A stretch of 51,413 bases of DNA, taken from NCBI GenBank assembly GCA_903863035.1, contig CAIPAT010000342.1, positions 1 to 51,413 on the forward strand, in the 5' to 3' direction. This stretch comes from an uncultured Lentisphaeria bacterium (GTDB taxonomy: Bacteria; Verrucomicrobiota; Lentisphaeria; Victivallales; Victivallaceae). The position numbers and the translations under genes were made by a program. Positions 43,425 through 51,166 of this stretch are shown piece by piece (positions within the stretch are counted from its first letter, which is position 1; every line of letters begins with the position of its first letter). Below the pieces are notes generated by a model. That model was not told the origin of the DNA, searched no databases, and saw only the letters and a list, made by a program, of their open reading frames with translations.

Positions 43425-43985
43425 TTGCTAGAAAACATTTTTGCCGATCCGACATATATTGTCCTCAATGTGCCGTCACCTGCGGCTGACGCTGTCCGTG
43501 AAATCAGGCGCCAGTTCGAGCCGGCGCGGGCCGATATGTCTGTCGAAATTACGCTGGCCGGGTCCGGCGGTCTCGGAACCGTGCTGGAAGGACAGTCTCC
43601 TGAGACCGTCTTTGCGGCAGTAGACCGCATTGCCGCTGCAACAGAACCCTTTTCCGCGTATTTCGGAGAGATAAACCGTTTTTCTGACTCCGGCATCTGT
43701 TATTATACCGTTCAGCCGATAGAACCTTTTGTCGAGATGCAGCAGATGCTGGCGGAATCGCCTGTACTCTTCACCCCCTGCTCCTTCCCCTATACGCCGC
43801 ACTGTACATTAATACTGTATGAAGACGAGCAGGATTTGAGATTGCAGGAATTACAGCGGCGGCCGCGGTTGAATACCGGATTTATACTTGATACGATCTC
43901 TGTTTACAGCCTGACAGACAATATGCTTGAACCGGTTCTGCTTCACCGCGCAAATTTTTCCATGAAATTGATTGGATATACTTGA
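43425..43985 (+). CDS. 2H phosphoesterase-like protein (LigT/2'-5' RNA ligase fold), one histidine replaced
   Basis: The 186-residue protein has the two-motif layout of the 2H superfamily. The second motif PHCTLIL (H126) is intact. In the place of the first HxTL it has VEITLAG, with glutamate (E41) instead of histidine. Members hydrolyse or ligate 2',5' or cyclic phosphodiesters; a missing first histidine would abolish the normal mechanism, so activity is doubtful. The start is TTG, but GGAG lies about eight bases upstream and no better start exists. It is followed by a small lipoprotein gene. Confidence 0.65.
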   Translation: MLENIFADPTYIVLNVPSPAADAVREIRRQFEPARADMSVEITLAGSGGLGTVLEGQSPETVFAAVDRIAAATEPFSAYFGEINRFSDSGICYYTVQPIEPFVEMQQMLAESPVLFTPCSFPYTPHCTLILYEDEQDLRLQELQRRPRLNTGFILDTISVYSLTDNMLEPVLLHRANFSMKLIGYT

Positions 43986-44045
43986 TTCCGCGGTGTACTT
44001 TACTATAGCAATTGAATTCTCTATAAAAACAGGAGAAATCTGTAA

Positions 44046-44363
44046 ATGAGAAGCAAATATATTAAGCTTACATCAATGATGTTTGCGGCAGCTATGGTCA
44101 TGTTCATTTCCGGCTGCGGCAAAAAGGCGGTGGAAGCAGTTCCGGCGGCAAACAACAATACTGCAGCGTTCCAGCAGGCGGTCGACAGTTTCCTGCAAGT
44201 GAAGAGCTACGGGCTGAAAGCCACCAAAATGGATATTATGAAAGATGACAATTCCATGGCGGTAGTTTCCTGCGTCGTCACCAGTAGTTCCCGCAAATGG
44301 GAATTCACTATGAAAAAAGATAGTACCGGAACTTGGACCGTAACTACTTTCGAACTGAAATAA
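44046..44363 (+). CDS. Small lipoprotein
   Basis: The 105-residue protein has a type II signal: basic start (MRSKYIK), hydrophobic TSMMFAAAMVMF and a lipobox ISGC with the lipid-bearing cysteine at residue 24. The rest (AFQQAVDSFLQVKSYGLKA, then VSCVVTSSSRKWEFTMK) resembles small secreted proteins with a single beta-rich domain, but I recognise no family. AGGAG lies ten bases before the ATG. rsmH begins 50 bases later on the same strand. Confidence 0.8.
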   Translation: MRSKYIKLTSMMFAAAMVMFISGCGKKAVEAVPAANNNTAAFQQAVDSFLQVKSYGLKATKMDIMKDDNSMAVVSCVVTSSSRKWEFTMKKDSTGTWTVTTFELK

Positions 44364-44413
44364 GCATATAATAATGCGGCACGCTTAAACATAATTTATA
44401 GAAAACATTTACC

Positions 44414-45466
44414 ATGAGCGAAGAACCTGCGAATAAGCGCCGCGTCAGATACAGCGGGACCCATCCGCGCCGGTTTGAAGAGAAATACAAGGAACTCAAC
44501 CCGGACAAATACGTTGCCGATGTCCGGAAAGTGCTTGAAAGCGGCCGCACCCCGGCCGGAATGCACCGTCCGATATGCGTGGCAGAAATTCTGGAGGTGT
44601 TGAATCCGCAACCGGGTGAAACCGGACTCGACGCCACTCTCGGCTTCGGCGGACACGCCAGGGAAATCTTGTCGCATATTGTTCCGGGCGGGCGACTGTT
44701 TGGAATTGATGTTGATCCGCTCGAACTGCCGCGTACCGAATCCCGGCTGCGCGGACTGGGCTTCGACGAAACTGTTTTGACCGTGAAAAAACTCAATTTC
44801 GCAGGCATTCTCAAATTGCTGCCGGAAGCCGGAGACGGCTTCGATTTCATTCTGGCCGACCTCGGCGTTTCCTCAATGCAGATTGACAATCCGGAACGCG
44901 GATTCACCTTCAAAACAGCCGGGCCGCTCGATCTCCGCCTCAATCCTGAACGCGGTCAGCCGGCCTCCTCGCTGATTCAAACACTGTCGGAAAGTGCACT
45001 CGAAAAAATCATCCGGGTTAATTCCGATGAACCTCATTCAAAAGAAATCGCCAGACTGATTTTCAAGTACCGCGATAAGATCACGACCACGACCACGCTG
45101 GCCAATGCCGTTCGCGAAGCCCTCGAACCGGTGAAGTTTGCCGACTGGGAAAAAGAGGTGACCAAATCGACCCAGCGAACTTTCCAGGCGCTGCGCATTG
45201 CGGTAAACGATGAGTTCAGCGCTCTCGACCAATTGCTGCTGGCGCTCCCTTTCGCGCTGAAATCAGGCGGCAGAGTCGCCATTCTCGCCTTCCATTCCGG
45301 CGAAGACAACCGCGTCAAAAAGTCCTTTGAAGAAGGTTTCAAATCAGGCATATATTCGGATTACAGCAAATTCCCCATACGGGCGACAGCCCGGGAAAGA
45401 TACGACAACCCCCGCTCCAAATGCGCCCAACTCCGCTGGGCGGTCAAGGCGGCAGATAAACTATAA
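44414..45466 (+). CDS. rsmH: 16S rRNA (cytosine-1402-N4)-methyltransferase, N-terminally extended
   Basis: Methylates C1402 in the ribosomal P site. The 350-residue protein contains GLDATLGFGGHAREI, LFGIDVDPLEL, LADLGVSSMQID, RGFTFKTAGPLDLRLN, TQRTFQALRIAVNDE and AFHSGEDNRVKKSF, all RsmH motifs. The HRPICVAEIL stretch, normally near residue 5, is at residue 51, so there is an N-terminal extension of about 45 charged residues (RRFEEKYKELNPDKYVADVR). It is not next to mraZ, ftsL or ftsI, unlike in most bacteria. No strong Shine-Dalgarno precedes the ATG. An M14 peptidase follows after 13 bases. Confidence 0.94.
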   Translation: MSEEPANKRRVRYSGTHPRRFEEKYKELNPDKYVADVRKVLESGRTPAGMHRPICVAEILEVLNPQPGETGLDATLGFGGHAREILSHIVPGGRLFGIDVDPLELPRTESRLRGLGFDETVLTVKKLNFAGILKLLPEAGDGFDFILADLGVSSMQIDNPERGFTFKTAGPLDLRLNPERGQPASSLIQTLSESALEKIIRVNSDEPHSKEIARLIFKYRDKITTTTTLANAVREALEPVKFADWEKEVTKSTQRTFQALRIAVNDEFSALDQLLLALPFALKSGGRVAILAFHSGEDNRVKKSFEEGFKSGIYSDYSKFPIRATARERYDNPRSKCAQLRWAVKAADKL

Positions 45467-45479
45467 CGGAGTCAACCAT

Positions 45480-46451
45480 ATGAAGAATTTTCCTTGCAGG
45501 CAGCATGAACTTGAAGCCAAAATCAAAGAATGGCAGAAAATTAACCCGGACATTATCCGGATCGACCATGTGGATTCTTATTCCGGATATAAAGTTTACG
45601 GAATCACCATCTCTGATTTCACGATCCCGTCCGCGCAGAAACGGGCCCATTATTTCTCCCAGCCCCACGCCCATGAACCAGGCACCACCGCCGGCATGAT
45701 TGACGTCATCGAACAACTGGTCACCGGTAAAGACATTTACGGCAGGCCGACTACGCTGAATTTAAAAGAGGTATTAAGCAGAGCTATTCTGTCCTTCTGC
45801 CCGAACGGCAACCCTTTCGGACGCGAAAAAGCGCCGGTTGACTGCTGGGACGGTTCATACTGTGACAACGAACGTTTCTGGTGCTGGATGCGCGGTGACG
45901 ATCCGGAAAATCCCGGACACATGTGGAAGCGCCTCAATGTCTGGGACATCCGTGATTACAATGCCCCTGATCCTGTCGGCATCGTTTACGAACAGATTGG
46001 CGAATTCCGTTACGCCGAACCCAACCGCACCCAGGAATCATCCTATTTCAAGATATTTAACAAACTCGATGCGCAATACCATTTTGAAGCATGGTTCGAT
46101 CTGCACCAGTGTGAGGAGTTCAGACAGAAAAACTACAACTGCGAGGTACTGCTTTGCAGCAAGGAGTTCTGCAATCCCGCCAAAGAACCGGAAAATATCC
46201 AGTGGGCGCATCAGGTGCTTGAAGCCTGGGCTGAATATCCCGGCCTTTTCCCGGACCCCGCCCCCGTTCCCTTGAGCTATACAGGGGAACAACTGGAGTA
46301 TTTCCGCGCCAACTGGAGTCCGCTGCATCAGCGCATCAACATTATCAACACCGAAGTCAAGAATAATTCCCCGGAAATGACGCCGGAACTCCAGTTAAAG
46401 GCCCAGAGCATCGCCATCGAAGTCAGCATCAAACGGCTGATGAAAAAATAA
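45480..46451 (+). CDS. M14-family zinc carboxypeptidase-like protein
   Basis: The 323-residue protein from ATG 45480 has CGGAG nine bases upstream. A longer frame reaches back into rsmH and is rejected. The zinc-binding pair of M14 enzymes is HAHE at 63-66, followed by a later histidine in AWFDLHQCEEF; the catalytic-glutamate region is probably IINTEVKNN. There is no signal peptide, so the enzyme may act in the cytoplasm, perhaps on peptides or murein fragments. The sequence FCPNGNPFGREKAPVDCWDG is typical of the family's substrate loop. Cotranscription with rsmH is likely. Confidence 0.82.
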   Translation: MKNFPCRQHELEAKIKEWQKINPDIIRIDHVDSYSGYKVYGITISDFTIPSAQKRAHYFSQPHAHEPGTTAGMIDVIEQLVTGKDIYGRPTTLNLKEVLSRAILSFCPNGNPFGREKAPVDCWDGSYCDNERFWCWMRGDDPENPGHMWKRLNVWDIRDYNAPDPVGIVYEQIGEFRYAEPNRTQESSYFKIFNKLDAQYHFEAWFDLHQCEEFRQKNYNCEVLLCSKEFCNPAKEPENIQWAHQVLEAWAEYPGLFPDPAPVPLSYTGEQLEYFRANWSPLHQRINIINTEVKNNSPEMTPELQLKAQSIAIEVSIKRLMKK

Positions 46452-46582
46452 GCTGTACACCTTTCCATAATCCATCACAATGGGGCCTATGCGGCTTATG
46501 TGGTTAATCGGACATTCTGGACATTTTGGACAGTTTTCCTGCATCACCTGTTCCAGTTATAACATCTGTGTCCATCTGTGGA

Positions 46583-46833
46583 CTACTCCGAGTCATAGAG
46601 ACCAGTTGAACCTAACGTCTTTTAATTTTCAAACTACTCCGAGCCATTGGAGACTCTCTGAACATAACGTCTTTTAATTTTCAAACTACTCCGAGCCATT
46701 GGAGACTCTCTGAACATAACGTCTTTTAATTTTCAAACTACTCCGAGCCGTTGGAGACTCTCTGAACATAACGTCTTTTAATTTTCAAACTACTCCGAGC
46801 CGTTGGAGACTCTCTGAACATAACGTCTTTCAA
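46583..46833. repeat. 52-bp tandem direct repeat, five copies
   Basis: Units start at 46583, 46634, 46686, 46738 and 46790, with the word CTACTCCGAGCC-TTGGAGAC, then TCTCTGAACATAACGTCTTT and AATTTTCAAA. The first unit is one base shorter and more diverged (CCGAGTCATAGAGACCAG), the last is truncated. Units 2-5 are almost identical, which argues for recent expansion. There are no variable spacers, so this is not a CRISPR array. A diverged copy is at 47010-47075; core copies occur inverted at 187-205 and 28291-28320. Confidence 0.9.
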
Positions 46834-46834
46834 T

Positions 46835-47180
46835 CCCGCAGTCGCGGGCTTCCCCGTTTTGGACATTCTAGACAGAGTCGTGTGCTGGACGCCATCTAAA
46901 TAGAGCTATCACTCCGCGAAAGGCTCCTGATCCCCAGGCTGCACTACAACAAAAACATTTTGGATCCCGCATTTGCGGGAGAATCCGTGTCTGCATAGAA
47001 TACCCGGAGACTTTAGAGTCCAGTTGAACATAACGTCTTTCAATGTTCAAACTACTCCGAGCCGTTGGAGACTGGTTGAGCAGAGACATTATCAGGTTTC
47101 CAGCCCCCTGTTTCTGCTTTGACAATCCCATTCTTACAATTCTTCCCATTCTTACAATTTTTGGATCCCGCATTCGCGGG
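46835..47180. repeat. Three dispersed CCCGC-loop-GCGGG palindromes
   Basis: CCCGCAGTCGCGGG (46835-46848), TCCCGCATTTGCGGGA (46965-46980) and CCCGCATTCGCGGG (47167-47180) are short hairpins, the latter two preceded by TTTTGGAT. A fourth copy is inside element D at 25194-25208 in the other orientation. All lie outside genes. Confidence 0.7.
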
Positions 47181-47310
47181 CTCCCCCATTTTGGACAGTT
47201 CACATCAGTTCTATCAGTCCCATACTATTTTCCAGCTACTTCACTTTAGAGTTCTGGACTTGTCTCTATAATATAGTGATTTTGTCAACCTGAACGCCGG
47301 CAATAAGGAG

Positions 47311-47462
47311 TTGTTCAAAAATAAAGTTTACAAGTTTCGTAAAATATCACGAGGTGATTTTGTGAATTGCCGGAGAGGCGCATACCTGAAGGTATGTAAC
47401 GAACCGGCAAACACAAAAGCATCCGGGAGAATCGCGAAGATGTAAAGGTTATTTTTGAACAG
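47311..47462. repeat. Element C: 152-bp inverted-repeat-bounded element
   Basis: The left arm TTGTTCAAAAATAAAGTTTACA and the reverse complement of the right arm, CTGTTCAAAAATAACCTTTACA (spaced), share a 13-base perfect core, TGTTCAAAAATAA. The interior includes GAGAGGC, followed by the hairpin CATACC-TGAA-GGTATG and the flanking GCCGG/CCGGC pair. The architecture (GAGAGGC, then ATACC-loop-GGTAT) parallels elements A and B, although the sequence is different. It ends nine bases before the stop of the SWIM gene. Confidence 0.75.
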
Positions 47463-47471
47463 CGCCTAAGT

Positions 47472-48434
47472 TCAAACAGAGCTTTTCTCAGGCATCTTCT
47501 TTTTGCTTGACTGTTTGACCGGACGGCCGCGTTTAACCGTACCTTTGACTTCAGCCTTGGCAGTTTTCACAGATTTCGCCAGCTTGGCCCGGCTGCTTTG
47601 CTTGCTGTTCGCAGGCGTGGCGTTTTTCTCAGTTTTAACAGGCTTAGCCGGACGCCCGCGTTTTTTCGGGGTTGTGACAACCGGCGCTTCAGGCATCCCG
47701 GCGGCGTCTGCATCCAGATTGTCCAGTTCAATGCCGAAAATACTGCCCAAATCGCCACCGCTGATTGTCGAAGCTGCACCGGAGTCAGCCAGATCATTGG
47801 CGAAACCGGCGCTGAAAAGTTCATTCTGGTCTACTCCCCGCAACAGGAAAAACAGTTCAGGCTGCGCATCCAGCCGGGCTCCGACGCCGTACAGCACGGC
47901 GGCCAGATGCTTGCATAAGTCCGCCCAGTCCGGACAGTTGCAGATCAGTTTAATTTCTTTCGGCGATGGAAAAAGTCCTTCATCCTTGCGGCAGAGCAAG
48001 GCGATGATTTCCGGGGAGAGCTTGCCTTGAATCAAATCAATCAGCGAGGCAATTTTACCGGCGCATGACTTTTTAATCAGTTCCCATTTTTCGCCCGGAA
48101 GTTCTTTTATGCTGATACTGATTTCATAAAGCTCAGAGCCCTGGACTTTGGCGGTGATTCTGCCCTTTTCAATTTGGAGGTCAATGACCGCGCCCTGCCG
48201 GACATAACTGCGTCCGCGCGGCAGACGGCTCTCGTAATCATGATATGATTCGACATTATCACACCAGGCTTTACCCCAGAACGTTTTCGCGATGGCGCGG
48301 CCTTCGATCACGACCGGAGAAAGTTTCACGCCTTTGCCGATCAGCTTTTTGATTTTTGCCTGTGCCTCCTGCTTCCGTTCCGCCGCGGGAACGTAACGCG
48401 GATAATAGTCATCATAATTGTTCCAGCGCGCCAT
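47472..48434 (-). CDS. SWIM zinc-finger protein with AT-hooks
   Basis: The 320-residue protein has the SWIM motif CNCPDWADLCKH (C165, C167, C174, H176). The N-terminal half (FWGKAWCDNVESYHDYESRL and LPRGRSYVRQGAVIDLQI) is the usual domain found with this SWIM type in bacteria. The C-terminal 90 residues are Lys/Ala-rich and contain two AT-hook-like motifs, KKRGRPAK and VKRGRPVK, which bind the minor groove of AT-rich DNA. It is 17 bases after the SNF2 helicase gene on the same strand. Pairs of SWIM and SNF2 genes are common in bacteria and presumably act together on DNA. Confidence 0.88.
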   Translation of the reverse strand: MARWNNYDDYYPRYVPAAERKQEAQAKIKKLIGKGVKLSPVVIEGRAIAKTFWGKAWCDNVESYHDYESRLPRGRSYVRQGAVIDLQIEKGRITAKVQGSELYEISISIKELPGEKWELIKKSCAGKIASLIDLIQGKLSPEIIALLCRKDEGLFPSPKEIKLICNCPDWADLCKHLAAVLYGVGARLDAQPELFFLLRGVDQNELFSAGFANDLADSGAASTISGGDLGSIFGIELDNLDADAAGMPEAPVVTTPKKRGRPAKPVKTEKNATPANSKQSSRAKLAKSVKTAKAEVKGTVKRGRPVKQSSKKKMPEKSSV

Positions 48435-48451
48435 TTTATGTATTCCTTTTT

Positions 48452-51166
48452 TTAAGAGGTTAAAACTGCATTCATGTCCAGTTCCACAAACTTGAGCAAC
48501 TCGTCATTATTCATATCGGTCAGCAGCTTTTCCGCGCCTTCGGACAGCAGCGAATCGGCCAGACCTTTTTTCTCATCAATCAAAGCATCGATTTTTTCCT
48601 CAATAGTGCCTTTGCAGATAAACTTGTGCGCCAGCACATTGCGGTGCTGTCCGATACGGAATGCCCGGTCGGTAGCCTGATTCTCCACCGCCGGATTCCA
48701 CCAGCGGTCAAAGTGAATCACATGATTGGCCGCCGTCAGGTTGAGCCCGGTGCCGGCGGCTTTCAGCGACAGCACAAAATAAGGCGGACCGGATTCGCTC
48801 TGGAATTGTTCCACCAGGAACTGCCGCTGCTTAATCGAGGTTCCGCCGTGGAGAATCAGCCCTGTCCGTCCGAAACACCGCGCCAGATGGTCATGCAGCG
48901 GTTCCGTCATTTCCTTAAACTGGGTAAAGATGAGCGCCTTTTCCTGGCGCGAGGCGATTTCCTCCACAATTTCAGCCAGCCGCAGGAATTTACCGCCGGT
49001 TACGGCATTATAATCACCGCTGCCGTCGAACTGGGCCGGATGGTTGCAGATCTGCTTGAACATCATCAGGTACTTGAAGATCAAGCCGCGCCGCTGGATA
49101 TCATCGAGTTCCTTGAGCTCTTTCGCCATACTGCGCACAGTCTGCTGGTACAGCAGCGCCTGGGGCCGGGTCAACTGGCAGTAAACTTTCATTTCCGTCT
49201 TGTCGGGCAGATCGGAGATAATATGCTTATTCGTCTTCAAACGGCGCAGGATGTACGGCTGGGTCAGACGGCGCAGCGGAGCGTAATTAATGCTGCCGTC
49301 TTCAGTATTGAGCTTCTTTACAAAATCTTTGAAATGAGTGATATTGCCGAGCAGTCCCGGCGCGATATAATCGAAAATACTCCACAAATCGGTCAGGCGG
49401 TTTTCCACCGGAGTCCCGGTCAGCGCCAGCCGCCGCGAACTGCGCAACGCCCGCACGGCTTTGCTCTGCTGCGATTGCGGGTTTTTGATCGCCTGCGCTT
49501 CATCCACGATTAACGCCGTCCAGTTTATCTCCCGCAGTTTTGCCTGTCTTAACAACATGCCGTAAGTCGTAACCACCGCATCGAAATTGCTTAAAAACAT
49601 TTCCGGCTCCCGGTCCAGCGCGGCCAGTTCCGCGCCGCTCATCGCCATCGGATGCAGAATGCCGAAACGCAATTCAGGAGTGAACCTGGCGGACTCCCTC
49701 TCCCAATTTTTCAGCAGCGACGCCGGAACTACCAGCAGCGCCGGAGTTTGCGCCGTATCGCCGCGCTGTTTCAGCAAGGCCAGCATGGTCAGAACTTGAA
49801 GCGTCTTGCCCAGCCCCATATCATCGGCCAGACAGCCGCCGAGGCCGAGCTCCGTCATCCGCCAGAGCCATTTCACCCCGTCCAACTGGTACGGACGCAG
49901 AGTACGCACCAGTAAAGCCGGCAGTTCCGGCAACTGAATATTCGCCGGGCTTTCCAGTTCTTCGAGCAGTTGCTTGAGTTCGCCGACCGCATTGATCGCG
50001 CTGAACTGCCGGTCCACGTCCGGCAGTCCGGGTCCGCCCGGCAGCCGCGCTCCGGCCAGCAGCCGCAGTCCCTGCATAAATGATAATCCGTCAGCGGCGG
50101 CGCGTCCGGCGTCCTCCCACTGTTCCAGCAATTGCTTGATTTTATCAGGCTCGGCCTCCACCCACTGGCCTCTGATCCGCACCAGCCCGCCGTCGGAGTT
50201 CAGCATTTGCTCCAGTTCCTCTTTAGTAAGCGGAACGCCGTTCAAACTGGTTCTAACCGAAAAATCCAGCAGGGCATTAATACCCAGCTTCTGCCCCGGC
50301 TTCAAATCAATATTTACCGCCACCTGCACTTTGGCGGGCGACGAAGTTTTCCATAGATTGGCGATCCGGACAATGATCCCGGCCTCTTCCATCGCCGGAA
50401 TATCCTGCAGGAAAGTATAGGCATTGCGTGCGGTCCAGGCCTGCGGCTGAAAAATCTCCCGGCTGGACGCCATATCCGCGACAAGTTTGCTGCGCTCGCC
50501 CGCCGCCTGCACCGGTTTAAGCAGCGCCAGCAAAGCGTTGCGGTCACTGGCATAGGCTTTCAGCGCCGCGCCCAGCGGCAGATGCTTAGGTTTGTCGTTC
50601 TCCGACAGGCGGTGAATGAAAGTAGCCATAAACGCAAAAGGATGGTCGCCGGACGCGTCCTGCTTATTTTCCGCGAGATGAAAACTGACCTTCCCCACCT
50701 GTTTCCATGCCGGATTCAATTTTCTTAAACATTTACTGAAACTGCCTTTAAACGACCTGAACTCCGTCTGGATACGCTGCTCCAGCAATCCCCACAAGTT
50801 CAGCAGCGTTTCCGCGCTCAGATACTCCGTCCCGCGCAGCGGCGGCGCTTCCAGCACCTCAAACGCGAAGTACGGCAAATCCGGCCTGACGCTGTTAAAT
50901 GTTGCCTCCAGCTCCACAGTCGCCGGTTCCGGCGCATGACACAGCCGGGTCAGAAATTCCCTGGACAGCTTGCGGAAATATTGAAACGCCACCGGCATTC
51001 CGGCCGGCAGCTCTTCCCGCACCAGCGCCAGCAACCCTTCGCCGCTGCCGACGGCAAAACCGTCGAGCAGCCGTCTGGCGGTTTCATCCGGCAAATCCCA
51101 GCCGTCAACATCACCGGCTTCAAGGCGCAAATGCCCCGCCGGAGTCAATATAAGCTCAATCTTCAT
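48452..51166 (-). CDS. SNF2-family DNA-dependent ATPase/helicase
   Basis: About 904 residues from ATG 51166; an in-frame TTG at 51181 would add five. The N-terminal 400 residues are a bacterial SNF2-associated region. The SNF2_N domain has DDMGLGKTLQ (P-loop, around residue 450), IVDEAQAIKNP (around 553) and ALTGTPVENRL; the C-terminal helicase part has LHGGTSIKQRQ, LSLKAAGTGLNLT, DRWWNPAVENQA and TDRAFRIGQHR (around 830). These motifs are complete, so an active translocase is expected. The next gene encodes a SWIM/AT-hook protein. Role (repair, recombination, transcription) unknown. Confidence 0.95.
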   Translation of the reverse strand: MKIELILTPAGHLRLEAGDVDGWDLPDETARRLLDGFAVGSGEGLLALVREELPAGMPVAFQYFRKLSREFLTRLCHAPEPATVELEATFNSVRPDLPYFAFEVLEAPPLRGTEYLSAETLLNLWGLLEQRIQTEFRSFKGSFSKCLRKLNPAWKQVGKVSFHLAENKQDASGDHPFAFMATFIHRLSENDKPKHLPLGAALKAYASDRNALLALLKPVQAAGERSKLVADMASSREIFQPQAWTARNAYTFLQDIPAMEEAGIIVRIANLWKTSSPAKVQVAVNIDLKPGQKLGINALLDFSVRTSLNGVPLTKEELEQMLNSDGGLVRIRGQWVEAEPDKIKQLLEQWEDAGRAAADGLSFMQGLRLLAGARLPGGPGLPDVDRQFSAINAVGELKQLLEELESPANIQLPELPALLVRTLRPYQLDGVKWLWRMTELGLGGCLADDMGLGKTLQVLTMLALLKQRGDTAQTPALLVVPASLLKNWERESARFTPELRFGILHPMAMSGAELAALDREPEMFLSNFDAVVTTYGMLLRQAKLREINWTALIVDEAQAIKNPQSQQSKAVRALRSSRRLALTGTPVENRLTDLWSIFDYIAPGLLGNITHFKDFVKKLNTEDGSINYAPLRRLTQPYILRRLKTNKHIISDLPDKTEMKVYCQLTRPQALLYQQTVRSMAKELKELDDIQRRGLIFKYLMMFKQICNHPAQFDGSGDYNAVTGGKFLRLAEIVEEIASRQEKALIFTQFKEMTEPLHDHLARCFGRTGLILHGGTSIKQRQFLVEQFQSESGPPYFVLSLKAAGTGLNLTAANHVIHFDRWWNPAVENQATDRAFRIGQHRNVLAHKFICKGTIEEKIDALIDEKKGLADSLLSEGAEKLLTDMNNDELLKFVELDMNAVLTS

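Larger units (their letters stand above)
46452..47471. other. 1-kb gene-free, repeat-rich region
   Basis: No credible gene lies between the M14 peptidase and the SWIM gene. The contents are: GGACATTCTGGACATTTTGGACA words at 46502-46530 (spaced, not one run); the 52-bp tandem array at 46583-46833; three CCCGC-GCGGG palindromes at 46835, 46965 and 47167; a diverged extra copy of the array unit at 47010-47075; and the 152-bp element C at 47311-47462. The 111-codon minus-strand ORF at 46868-47203 is an accident of the repeats. Confidence 0.7.

Noticed and set aside
45327..45479. N-terminal extension of the M14 peptidase into rsmH
   Set aside because: It overlaps the conserved C-terminus of RsmH in another frame; ATG 45480 has a good ribosome site.
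46583..46833. CRISPR array
   Set aside because: The unit is repeated entirely; there are no variable spacers, and no cas genes are nearby.
46868..47203. Minus-strand ORF of 111 codons
   Set aside because: It reads through palindromes and a diverged copy of the tandem repeat and lacks a ribosome site or family pattern.
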